From: Betaproteobacteria bacterium
GTDB lineage: Bacteria > Pseudomonadota > Gammaproteobacteria > Burkholderiales > SG8-39
Direction: 5' to 3'
Assembly: GCA_009693435.1 (NCBI GenBank)
Contig: SHXF01000153.1
Span: 1-7,548, forward strand
DNA length: 7,548 nt
Below the pieces are notes generated by a model. It worked only from the letters and a program-made list of their open reading frames with translations, made no database searches and was not told the origin of the DNA. Every line of letters begins with the position of its first letter. The first letter of the stretch is position 1. Positions 1-5,479 of this stretch are shown here, piece after piece. The translations under genes and the position numbers were made by a program.

Positions 1-410
1 TCGATGTCCGCGGCGCTCAGCACCGGCACGAGGTCGCCCTCCAGAGCGCCGACGAACGCATGGGCCTGTGCGATCGCCCTCACGCTGGCCTCGAACGCCT
101 CGCTCAAGCGGTTGCTGCCGGTATAGGTGCCGCAAGCGACCGTGACGCCAGAGCGAGCCCAGAAATCGCGATAGCTCCGTCGCGCTTCGGCCGAGGTCTG
201 GATCTCGCGCGTCGAAAGCATCTGCACCGCCTGGGCAACATCAGCACGGGTCATGCCCTCCTCGCACCACGCTCCGATCTGCTCGCGCATGCGTGGCGTA
301 AACAGAAAACCCGAAGTGACCGGCGGCTGCTGGCTGTCGATGACCAGGGCTTGCTCGTGCAGTTGTCTGGCTTCCTCTGGACTCAGACTCGGTCGTTCGC
401 GCCATGGCAT
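1..410 (-). CDS. M19 (membrane/renal dipeptidase family) protein, N-terminal part, cut by left edge
   Basis: I translated this frame by hand from an ATG at 410-408. It is open for 136 codons and runs off the window at position 1, so the C-terminal two thirds are missing. A Shine-Dalgarno-like AGAGAGGAG lies about 8 nt before the ATG and supports this start. Residues 17-30 (LHEQALVIDSQQPP) sit where M19 dipeptidases have their N-terminal strand. Residues 83-100 (FWARSGVTVACGTYTGSN), and a tail ending in VLSAADI at 130-136, follow the usual M19 order of a strand, a helix carrying a long residue run, and a 'taaDI' segment. M19 enzymes are zinc-dependent TIM-barrel hydrolases acting on dipeptides or related amides. 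The usual metal-binding H-x-D after 'ID' is not visible here (D25-S-Q-Q), so activity may differ. It lies 71 nt downstream of the Bug gene on the same strand and is probably co-transcribed. The family call is by pattern memory. Confidence 0.62.
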   Translation of the reverse strand, partial: MPWRERPSLSPEEARQLHEQALVIDSQQPPVTSGFLFTPRMREQIGAWCEEGMTRADVAQAVQMLSTREIQTSAEARRSYRDFWARSGVTVACGTYTGSNRLSEAFEASVRAIAQAHAFVGALEGDLVPVLSAADI

Positions 411-457
411 GGCTGTGGTCTCCTCTCTCTATGACTGTTCGGATAAATCCGCGCCTA

Positions 458-517
458 CAGGTGATCAGGCGTAGAGCCCGATCATTCGAGCTTGATGCCG
501 GCTGTCTTGATCACCTG
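458..517. repeat. 10-bp inverted repeat across the Bug stop codon
   Basis: CAGGTGATCA at 458-467 is perfectly complementary to TGATCACCTG at 508-517, with a 40-nt loop that contains the Bug stop codon at 482-484. In the minus-strand transcript this could fold as a stem-loop between the Bug gene and the M19 gene. There is no T-run after it, so it does not look like an intrinsic terminator. A role in mRNA stability or differential expression is possible but unproven, and one match of this size could arise by chance. Confidence 0.4.
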
Positions 518-1444
518 CGCCCACTTCGCGGTTTCCTTACGCACGTGCTCAGCGAACTGCTCCGGCGTTCCACCTACTGTCACGAAGCCCATCGCGGTGT
601 ATTTTTCCGTGACATTCTGCGTGACCAGGGCCTGGTTGATCTCAGCGTTGAGGCGCATGACGATCTCCCGATGCACGCGCGCCGGCACTACGTATCCGGC
701 CCAAGGCGTAATCTCATATCCGGGTATGCCCGCCTCGGCGATCGTGGGCAGATCGGGAACGGCGGGAGATCGCTTCAACGCGGTGACGCCGAGATCGCGC
801 AGCCGGCCCGCCTTCACGTGCGACAGAATCGATAACATATTGTCGCAGACAATGTCCATCTGGCCGCCGATCACATCCGAGATCGCCTGTTGCATGGCCT
901 TGTAGGGAACATGCACGAGACTTGTTCCAGTCATCATCTTGAACAACTCCATGGACAGATGCATGCGCGATCCGTTGCCCGAACTGGCGAAGGACAGTTT
1001 GCCGGGGTTGCCGCGGGCGTAAACGATCAACTCCTGCACCGATTTGATGGGCAGCGACGGCGAGACGGCCAGCAGATTCGGCACGGTCACCTGATGAACC
1101 ACCATCTGGAAGTCCCTTGTCGCGTCGTACGGAAGCTTGCTGAACAGGCTTGGATTGGTCGCGAGCAGGAAGGTTACGTAGCCGAAGGTGTAGCCGTCGG
1201 GCGTGGCTCTTGCCATCGCCTCGAACGCGATGACGCCGCTCGCGCCGGGGCGGTTTTCCACCACCACCTGCTGTCCCATCTGCTTGCTCAATTCAATCGC
1301 AACCAATCGCGAACTGCTATCAGGCCCGCCGCCGGAGGCACCCGGCACGATCATTCGGATGGGTTTGGTTGGGTACGCCTGAGCGTGCGCTACGATTGGC
1401 GCGAGCAATGCAAAAACAAGCGTGGCGGGAGATGAAACCTTCAT
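482..1444 (-). CDS. Bug/TctC-family periplasmic solute-binding protein
   Basis: This 320-residue protein has the classic Bug layout. A signal peptide covers residues 1 to about 21-23 (MK, a hydrophobic core, then AHA|QA or AQA|YP). PTKPIRMIVP follows at 25-34, then a Gly-rich PGASGGGPD loop, VVVENRPGASG, TPDGYT, GNPGKLSFASSGNGS and HVPYKA. Bug proteins bind carboxylates or other small organic solutes in the periplasm, and some serve tripartite tricarboxylate transporters. No TctA/TctB membrane genes are in the window, so it may be an orphan receptor. I chose the ATG at 1444 over one at 1477 because GGAGG lies 5 nt upstream and the signal peptide then starts normally. The longer form would put eleven mostly non-basic residues ahead of it and has no ribosome site. 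It is divergent from the catabolic genes, which suggests it may sense or import their substrate. The ligand cannot be read from the sequence. Confidence 0.93.
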   Translation of the reverse strand: MKVSSPATLVFALLAPIVAHAQAYPTKPIRMIVPGASGGGPDSSSRLVAIELSKQMGQQVVVENRPGASGVIAFEAMARATPDGYTFGYVTFLLATNPSLFSKLPYDATRDFQMVVHQVTVPNLLAVSPSLPIKSVQELIVYARGNPGKLSFASSGNGSRMHLSMELFKMMTGTSLVHVPYKAMQQAISDVIGGQMDIVCDNMLSILSHVKAGRLRDLGVTALKRSPAVPDLPTIAEAGIPGYEITPWAGYVVPARVHREIVMRLNAEINQALVTQNVTEKYTAMGFVTVGGTPEQFAEHVRKETAKWAQVIKTAGIKLE

Positions 1445-1612
1445 GCGATCCTCCAAGTATAGAACTTCAAATACCATTTTTCGCCAACCCGCAATCTATC
1501 GGGCGCCGGGCGATGAGTCAACCGCGTGAAATTTCACCAAGCTTTAGTGTATTAAAAGTACAATGCCTGACTCTAAACAGGTACGGATGGCTTCTTTTTT
1601 TGAGGCTGGGGA
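1445..1612. promoter_or_regulatory. Divergent control region between the Bug gene and the catabolic genes
   Basis: This 168-nt gap separates genes that read away from each other, so it should hold promoters for both directions. On the minus side, GGAGG at 5 nt from the Bug ATG is the ribosome site. On the plus side, TGAGG at 1601-1605 lies 7 nt before the ATG at 1613. The middle (1526-1565) is more AT-rich than the surroundings and contains a palindrome plus TATTAA and TACAAT hexamers that resemble -10 boxes. I could not find a convincing -35 partner at 16-18 nt spacing. No regulator gene is in the window. Confidence 0.5.
1526..1537. promoter_or_regulatory. Perfect 12-bp palindrome, candidate operator
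   Basis: GTGAAATTTCAC is a perfect even palindrome in the AT-rich centre of the divergent region. It lies about 80-90 nt from each start codon and just upstream of the possible -10 hexamers of the plus-strand genes. This position suits a dimeric regulator that controls both directions. Which regulator family would bind it cannot be told from the site. Confidence 0.4.
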
Positions 1613-2416
1613 ATGAATATCTCAATCACAAGTGCGCCAGCCACCACCAAAGAAATCATGGCCACCGTGCTCGCGCGCGATCTGGTTGATGGCGAATGGG
1701 TGGAAGTGGGCGCCAATCTGCCGGTGCCGCGCGCGGGCGTGCTGCTCGCGCATCTGCTGTGGGGCGCGAACATGACGGTGATGATCGCGATGACCAAGGC
1801 CAATGTGCTGAATGAGCCGGTGATCGAGGAATTTGAGTTGATTACCGACCATCGCGCCACGCGCTGGGCAGAGGCGTACTACCTGCACAATGATCTGGTG
1901 GAGAACATGAAATTCCGCAAGCGCGGCGTGTTCTTCGCCGGCGCTCTGCAAATCGATCAATACGGCAACAGCAACCTGATCGGCATCGGCAAAGATTACA
2001 AGGCGCTGAAATTTCGCGGGCCGGGCGCGATCGGCGTATGCAATGCCACGGTGATGAACAGCCGCTTTCATCTGGTTGTCAATTCACACGACCTGCGCAT
2101 CTTTGTGCCCCAATGTGATTTCATCTCGGCGCTGGGCTGGGGCAGTGGCGGCAAGGATGCGCGCACAAACCTCGGACTGCCCGGCGGCGGCCCGCGTTAC
2201 GTGGTCACTCCTTTGTGCGTCATGGATTTCGAGGACGACAGTAAACGCATGCGCCTGAAGTCGCTGCATCCCGGCGTGAGTGTGGATGAGGTGAAAAAGA
2301 ACACCGGCTTTGAGCTTATTGTGCCGTCTTCAGTGCCGACCACGGAATTACCATCCAGCGAGCAACTGACGCTGTTGCGCACGCGCATTGATGTGCAGGG
2401 CGCGCTTAGAAAATAA
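1613..2416 (+). CDS. IpdB-like CoA-transferase-superfamily beta subunit, without alpha partner
   Basis: This 267-residue protein belongs to the family I CoA-transferase fold, in the glutaconate CoA-transferase beta / IpdB branch. Recognisable parts are TTKEIMATVLARDLVDGE (11-28), GANLPVPRAG (33-42), the GALQIDQYGNSN turn (110-121), a GPG plus LVVNSHDLRIF core, and the C-terminal LKSLHPGVSVDEV and LPSSEQLTLLR segments. The C-terminal set recalls IpdB, the beta subunit of the steroid ring-opening hydrolase. Where CoA transferases carry the catalytic glutamate (E-S/N-G), this protein reads M-T-K-A-N near residues 60-64, so no glutamate is visible. That argues against ordinary CoA transfer and fits an IpdB-type hydrolase or a partner role. 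Such beta subunits normally pair with an alpha subunit encoded just upstream. None is here, because upstream is the divergent Bug gene. The start is supported by TGAGG 7 nt before the ATG. The next gene follows after 19 nt. Confidence 0.82.
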   Translation: MNISITSAPATTKEIMATVLARDLVDGEWVEVGANLPVPRAGVLLAHLLWGANMTVMIAMTKANVLNEPVIEEFELITDHRATRWAEAYYLHNDLVENMKFRKRGVFFAGALQIDQYGNSNLIGIGKDYKALKFRGPGAIGVCNATVMNSRFHLVVNSHDLRIFVPQCDFISALGWGSGGKDARTNLGLPGGGPRYVVTPLCVMDFEDDSKRMRLKSLHPGVSVDEVKKNTGFELIVPSSVPTTELPSSEQLTLLRTRIDVQGALRK

Positions 2417-2435
2417 CCATACTCAGGAGACCTTT

Positions 2436-3227
2436 ATGGCACACGAGTGGGCCACCAAGATCAGCCGCGTGGTTGAAGGCAAAGTCATCATCCACGGCTA
2501 TTCGCACGAAGACCTGATCGGCCACTACAGCTACGCCGACGGTGTTTTCCTGACCCTGCGCGGCGAACTGCCAACGCCACAGGAAAGCAAAATGATGGAC
2601 GCCATGCTCAACAGCCTGCTGGATCACGGTTTCGTCGCCGCCAGCGTGCTGGCCGCGCGTTATGCGGCGTCCGGCAATCCGCAACTGGTGCCGGGTACCG
2701 CCGCAGGTTTGCTCACGGCCGGCTCGAATACCATTTCACCACAGCACAGTGCGGAATTTCTTGATAACGCCGTCAAGATGATGAAAAACGAAAGCCTCTC
2801 GATGGAAGAAACCGCGAAGCGTGTGGTAGCCGACATCCGCGCGAAAAAGAAGCGCATCCCAGGCCTGGGTCACCCCACGCACAAGGGCGACGATTTCCGC
2901 GCTATCCGTTTGCGTAAAGTCGCAGCTGAAAACGGTTTTCTCGGCGACAAAATAAAAATGTTCGAGGCCATCCATGCTGAATTCCTGCGGTCCACCGGCC
3001 GGCAGGGCATCTGCATCAACGTTGACGGCATGCTCGGCGCTATCATGAGTGAAATGGGCTTTCGCCCACTGCAGATGGCGGCGGTAGCGCTGATCGCAGT
3101 GGTCCCCGGTATCATGGCGCATGTGATCGAAGAAATCGAAGAAGGCAAACCGCTGCGCATCGTGCGTGACGAAGAATGCGATTACACCGGTAAGGCCGAG
3201 CGGCCCGTGCCCAAGCGTAACATGTAG
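2436..3227 (+). CDS. Citryl-CoA lyase-like protein (short citrate synthase-fold enzyme)
   Basis: This 263-residue protein resembles the C-terminal citryl-CoA lyase module of ATP-citrate lyase and stand-alone citryl-CoA lyases, not full citrate synthase (about 430 residues). Visible signatures are AAGLLTAGSN (89-98), IPGLGHPTHKGDDFRAIRLR (141-160) and INVDGMLGA (194-202). By family knowledge His146 of GLGH and Asp197 of NVDG match catalytic residues of citrate synthase-fold enzymes. The known reaction is retro-Claisen cleavage of citryl-CoA to acetyl-CoA and oxaloacetate. Here the true substrate may be a related acyl-CoA. I chose the ATG at 2436 because CAGGAGA lies 5 nt before it; the frame is open further upstream only by overlapping the previous gene. 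It sits 19 nt after the IpdB-like gene, so the two are almost certainly one transcript and probably act on consecutive CoA intermediates. Confidence 0.88.
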   Translation: MAHEWATKISRVVEGKVIIHGYSHEDLIGHYSYADGVFLTLRGELPTPQESKMMDAMLNSLLDHGFVAASVLAARYAASGNPQLVPGTAAGLLTAGSNTISPQHSAEFLDNAVKMMKNESLSMEETAKRVVADIRAKKKRIPGLGHPTHKGDDFRAIRLRKVAAENGFLGDKIKMFEAIHAEFLRSTGRQGICINVDGMLGAIMSEMGFRPLQMAAVALIAVVPGIMAHVIEEIEEGKPLRIVRDEECDYTGKAERPVPKRNM

Positions 3228-3257
3228 CATGCTGACACCAAGAGTCTCCGCGGAATT

Positions 3258-3359
3258 CCTTCCCCTTCAGGGGGAAGGTTAGGATGGGGGTGGGGTTACT
3301 ACGCATAGCATTCGGCGCAACCCCATCCCCACCCTAGCCCTCCCCTTGAAAGGGAGGGA
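3258..3359. repeat. Bipartite double-hairpin repeat between the lyase and BKACE genes
   Basis: Two GC-rich arms face each other. The first holds a hairpin with an 8-bp stem (CCTTCCCC 3258-3265 with GGGGAAGG 3271-3278). The second holds a 7-bp stem (CCCTCCC 3338-3344 with GGGAGGG 3352-3358). The inner flanks TGGGGTT (3291-3297) and AACCCCA (3319-3325) pair as well, so the whole unit is an imperfect inverted repeat around an AT-richer centre. A run of A follows at 3359-3364, which would give a T-run on the opposite strand. This is a dispersed intergenic repeat type seen in many proteobacteria. It fills most of the 189-nt gap and may attenuate transcription or protect mRNA ends. Confidence 0.85.
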
Positions 3360-3416
3360 AAAAATCCGTCGCGTGAGTTTTGTGATTCATACATTTCTGC
3401 ATACGAGGAATAGACT

Positions 3417-4454
3417 GTGAGCGACGACAAAATCAAGTGGGATCAGGTTAATAAATGGGTGGCCCGTTCCGGGTTGAAAACCACCTGGAAGCCCTACGGC
3501 ATGCCTGAAGTGCTGGATCCGTTCACCAGCCGCTTCGCTGACGTCGACCCCATGCCCAAGTGGGACATCCCCAGCAAGGTAATGATTGCGGCCACCATCA
3601 CCGGTGCGTTTTTCAGCAAGCGCAGCAACCCGAATCAGCCGATCACGGTGGACGAAATTCGCGATTCCGCCGAAGAGTGCATCAAGGCGGGTGCACCCAG
3701 CATACACATTCATGTGCGCGACGACGGCGGCTATAACGCGCTCGATCCGCAGCGCTTTCACGACGTGATCGCACCGCTTAAAAAGAAATATCCCGAGGTG
3801 ATGTTCGACGGCTGCCTCGTTGCAGTGACCGACGAAGAAAACGCGGTGATGGAATCGACCATGAAAATGGGTCTCTTCGATGCGCTGCCGGTCAATACCA
3901 CGGCCATCTGCTGCGGCGACAGCATGTTTTTCAAAGCGCCGCATGTGGTGATCAAAAAGGCGCAGCTGGCGCAGGAAAGCGGCGCCAAACCCATTATCTC
4001 GGTCTACGACGACGGCGATATCGACAACGCACGGCGATTCCTGGTGGCAAGCAAACTGGTCAAGCCACCTTACTACTGGCTGATCCTGCCCGCCCTGCCC
4101 GGTTGCAGCCCGATGCACAATCCGCAGCAGATGGTCGATGGGCTGATGCGCATGGTGCGCACCATTCGCGACATAGACCCTGACTGCTTCATTCTGGTAT
4201 GCGCGGCCGGTCGCGCCAGCACCTACCTTGCGACGTTCGCCATGCTGCTCGGTCTGCATATCCGTGTGGGCATGGAAGACACGCTGTGGCCCTACCCGCA
4301 TCGAGACGACATTATCAAGCGCAATGTCGATCATTTTCTGCAATTGAAACAGATCGCGCAATTGTTGGGACGTGATGTCATGTCGCCCGCGGAATACCGG
4401 CAGGCACTGGGCATGCCTGCCAAAACAGCGGCTGGAGCGCTGGCCCATGGCTAA
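3417..4454 (+). CDS. Beta-keto acid cleavage enzyme (BKACE, former DUF849)
   Basis: This 345-residue TIM-barrel enzyme family cleaves a beta-keto acid with acetyl-CoA, giving acetoacetate and a new acyl-CoA. The barrel starts at about residue 55 (KVMIAATITGAF). Zinc ligands by family knowledge are His97 and His99 in SIHIHVRD and Glu287 in HIRVGMEDT, which also keeps the Arg283 and Asp288 pair. The residue after ITGA is Phe65, where the lysine-pathway enzyme Kce has a glutamate, so an amine-bearing substrate such as 3-keto-5-aminohexanoate is unlikely. About 50 residues precede the barrel, against roughly 5 in Kce; this extension (KWDQVNKWVARSGL, PMPKWDIP) is unexplained. The GTG start at 3417 is backed by GAGGAA ending 6 nt before it. 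The stop overlaps the next gene's start by 8 nt, pointing to translational coupling with the SDR. Confidence 0.92.
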   Translation: MSDDKIKWDQVNKWVARSGLKTTWKPYGMPEVLDPFTSRFADVDPMPKWDIPSKVMIAATITGAFFSKRSNPNQPITVDEIRDSAEECIKAGAPSIHIHVRDDGGYNALDPQRFHDVIAPLKKKYPEVMFDGCLVAVTDEENAVMESTMKMGLFDALPVNTTAICCGDSMFFKAPHVVIKKAQLAQESGAKPIISVYDDGDIDNARRFLVASKLVKPPYYWLILPALPGCSPMHNPQQMVDGLMRMVRTIRDIDPDCFILVCAAGRASTYLATFAMLLGLHIRVGMEDTLWPYPHRDDIIKRNVDHFLQLKQIAQLLGRDVMSPAEYRQALGMPAKTAAGALAHG

Positions 4455-5310
4455 TGCGGCTGACGATTTCAAAGGCAAAGTCGCGCTGGTCACCGGCGGC
4501 GGACGCGGCCTGGGCCAGGGCGCCTGCGTGGAACTTGCCGCGCGCGGCGCACAGGTGGCGGTTGCCGACCGCAAAGCGGAGATTGCGGAAGAAACCGTCG
4601 CACTGTGCAACCAGGCAGCGCATAACGACAAAGGTGCAAAAGCCTTTGTGTTCGATCAGGCCAAAGCCGAAAGCGTCGAAGCCTGTGTTGCCGAGGTGGT
4701 GGCGCATTACGGCCAGATCGACTTGCTGTTCGCCAACGCCGGCACCGGTAAATTCGTGCCGCTGGTGGATATGAAAAAAGCCGATTGGGATTTCATCATT
4801 CAGGTAAATCTCAACGGCGCGTTTTACGTCTGCCAGGAAGTTGCCAAACGCATGATCGCGCGCGGCAAGGGCGGCAAGATGGTGCTCACCGCATCCTCCG
4901 GCGCCAAGGTGATTGCGGATCAACTCGGCGCGTATTGCGCCTCCAAAGCCGCCGTCGAAATGCTGATGAAACACCTGGCCGCCGAACTCGGCAACTATCG
5001 CATCAACGTCAACGCCATATTGCCCGGCGTCATCGAAACCGGCATGACCACGCCGATGCTGCGCGACGAGCGCATGCAGCGCATGCTGATCCGCGAGACG
5101 CCCGTGGGCCGCTGGGGCAAGCCGCAGGATGTCGCCAAGCTGGTGGCGTTTTTGCTGTCGGATGATGCCTCGTATATCAACGGCGAAGGCATCATGATCG
5201 ACGGCGGGCAAACGCTGCACGGCTTCCCGCGCTGGTACGCGCTGGATTACACCAAGGATAATGTGTGCGATTGGGAAGAGCGGTTTAAAGAGTATCCTTA
5301 CAAAGCTTAA
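4447..5310 (+). CDS. Short-chain dehydrogenase/reductase (classical SDR)
   Basis: This 287-residue classical SDR has all core motifs. They are TGGGRGLG for the dinucleotide (16-23), an acidic Asp41 after strand 2 that suggests NAD(H) rather than NADP(H), FANAG (95-99), Asn121, the catalytic Ser150-Tyr163-Lys167 set (TASSG, YCASK), and LPGVIETGM. It would oxidise a hydroxyl to a ketone or the reverse. Next to BKACE the likely job is making the beta-keto acid that BKACE cleaves, which is inference. After the usual GG-Q end of the fold (about residue 255) there is an aromatic and charged tail of some 30 residues, ending in FKEYPYKA, longer than in most classical SDRs. The ATG at 4447 lies inside the last codons of BKACE (ATGGCTAA). 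GGAG sits 9 nt upstream. Longer in-frame starts would lie deep inside BKACE. Confidence 0.94.
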   Translation: MANAADDFKGKVALVTGGGRGLGQGACVELAARGAQVAVADRKAEIAEETVALCNQAAHNDKGAKAFVFDQAKAESVEACVAEVVAHYGQIDLLFANAGTGKFVPLVDMKKADWDFIIQVNLNGAFYVCQEVAKRMIARGKGGKMVLTASSGAKVIADQLGAYCASKAAVEMLMKHLAAELGNYRINVNAILPGVIETGMTTPMLRDERMQRMLIRETPVGRWGKPQDVAKLVAFLLSDDASYINGEGIMIDGGQTLHGFPRWYALDYTKDNVCDWEERFKEYPYKA

Positions 5311-5378
5311 TGCGTGTTTGCCGTAGAGGACACAAAGTGCGTAGAGCACACGCAAGCCACAAAGCCACATCAAAAGCC

Positions 5379-5458
5379 TCCCTCATCCCAACCCTTCTCC
5401 CGAGGGGAGAAGGGCTTTTCTTCCCTCTCCCTCCGGGAGAGGGATCGAGGGTGAGGGA
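5379..5458. repeat. Second bipartite double-hairpin repeat, before the flavoprotein gene
   Basis: This 80-nt unit has the same design as the copy at 3258-3359. Outer arms TCCCTCA (5379-5385) and TGAGGGA (5452-5458) pair perfectly. Inside are two adjacent 9-bp hairpins: CCCTTCTCC (5392-5400) with GGAGAAGGG (5406-5414), and CCCTCTCCC (5423-5431) with GGGAGAGGG (5435-5443). It matches the widespread CCCTCACCC/CCCTCTCCC intergenic repeat type. Just before it, at 5323-5350, GTAGAGGACA and GTAGAGCACA form a short degenerate tandem. The right arm lies only 7 nt before the earliest possible start of the flavoprotein gene. Confidence 0.88.
5392..5422 (+). terminator. Possible intrinsic terminator or attenuator within the repeat
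   Basis: The first 9-bp GC-rich stem (5392-5414, loop CGAGG) is followed by CTTTTCTT, a modest T-tract. This resembles a rho-independent terminator downstream of the SDR gene. The T-run is broken by C, and a second hairpin follows at once, so termination may be partial. If active, it would lower expression of the flavoprotein relative to the four genes before it. Confidence 0.4.
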
Positions 5459-5479
5459 AAGCAGTTGCAGCGCCGCACC

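Noticed and set aside
1445..1480. TATACT on the minus strand as a -10 box for the Bug gene, and the upstream ATG at 1477 as its start
   Set aside because: TATACT lies directly before the GGAGG ribosome site, so transcription would begin at the start codon itself and lose that site. The ATG at 1477 has no Shine-Dalgarno and would place extra residues before a normal signal peptide.
1566..1602. CCTG...CAGG followed by a T-run as a terminator
   Set aside because: The stem is only 4 bp and the T-run starts over 10 nt later. In a divergent promoter region it is better read as leader sequence.
3387..4631. Long open frame of 414 codons on the minus strand, opposite BKACE and the SDR start
   Set aside because: The plus strand holds two clear enzyme families over the same span with ribosome sites and catalytic motifs. 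The antisense product is His/Arg/Ala-rich with no recognisable domain, as expected for a shadow in GC-rich coding DNA.
4378..5373. Open frame of 331 codons on the minus strand opposite the SDR gene
   Set aside because: It is a complement shadow of the SDR, rich in His and Ala, without a domain or a ribosome site that would outweigh the complete SDR on the plus strand.
5311..5478. CRISPR-like or tRNA/rRNA origin for the repetitive gap
   Set aside because: There are no regularly spaced direct repeats with unique spacers and no cloverleaf. The structure is explained by two facing hairpins.
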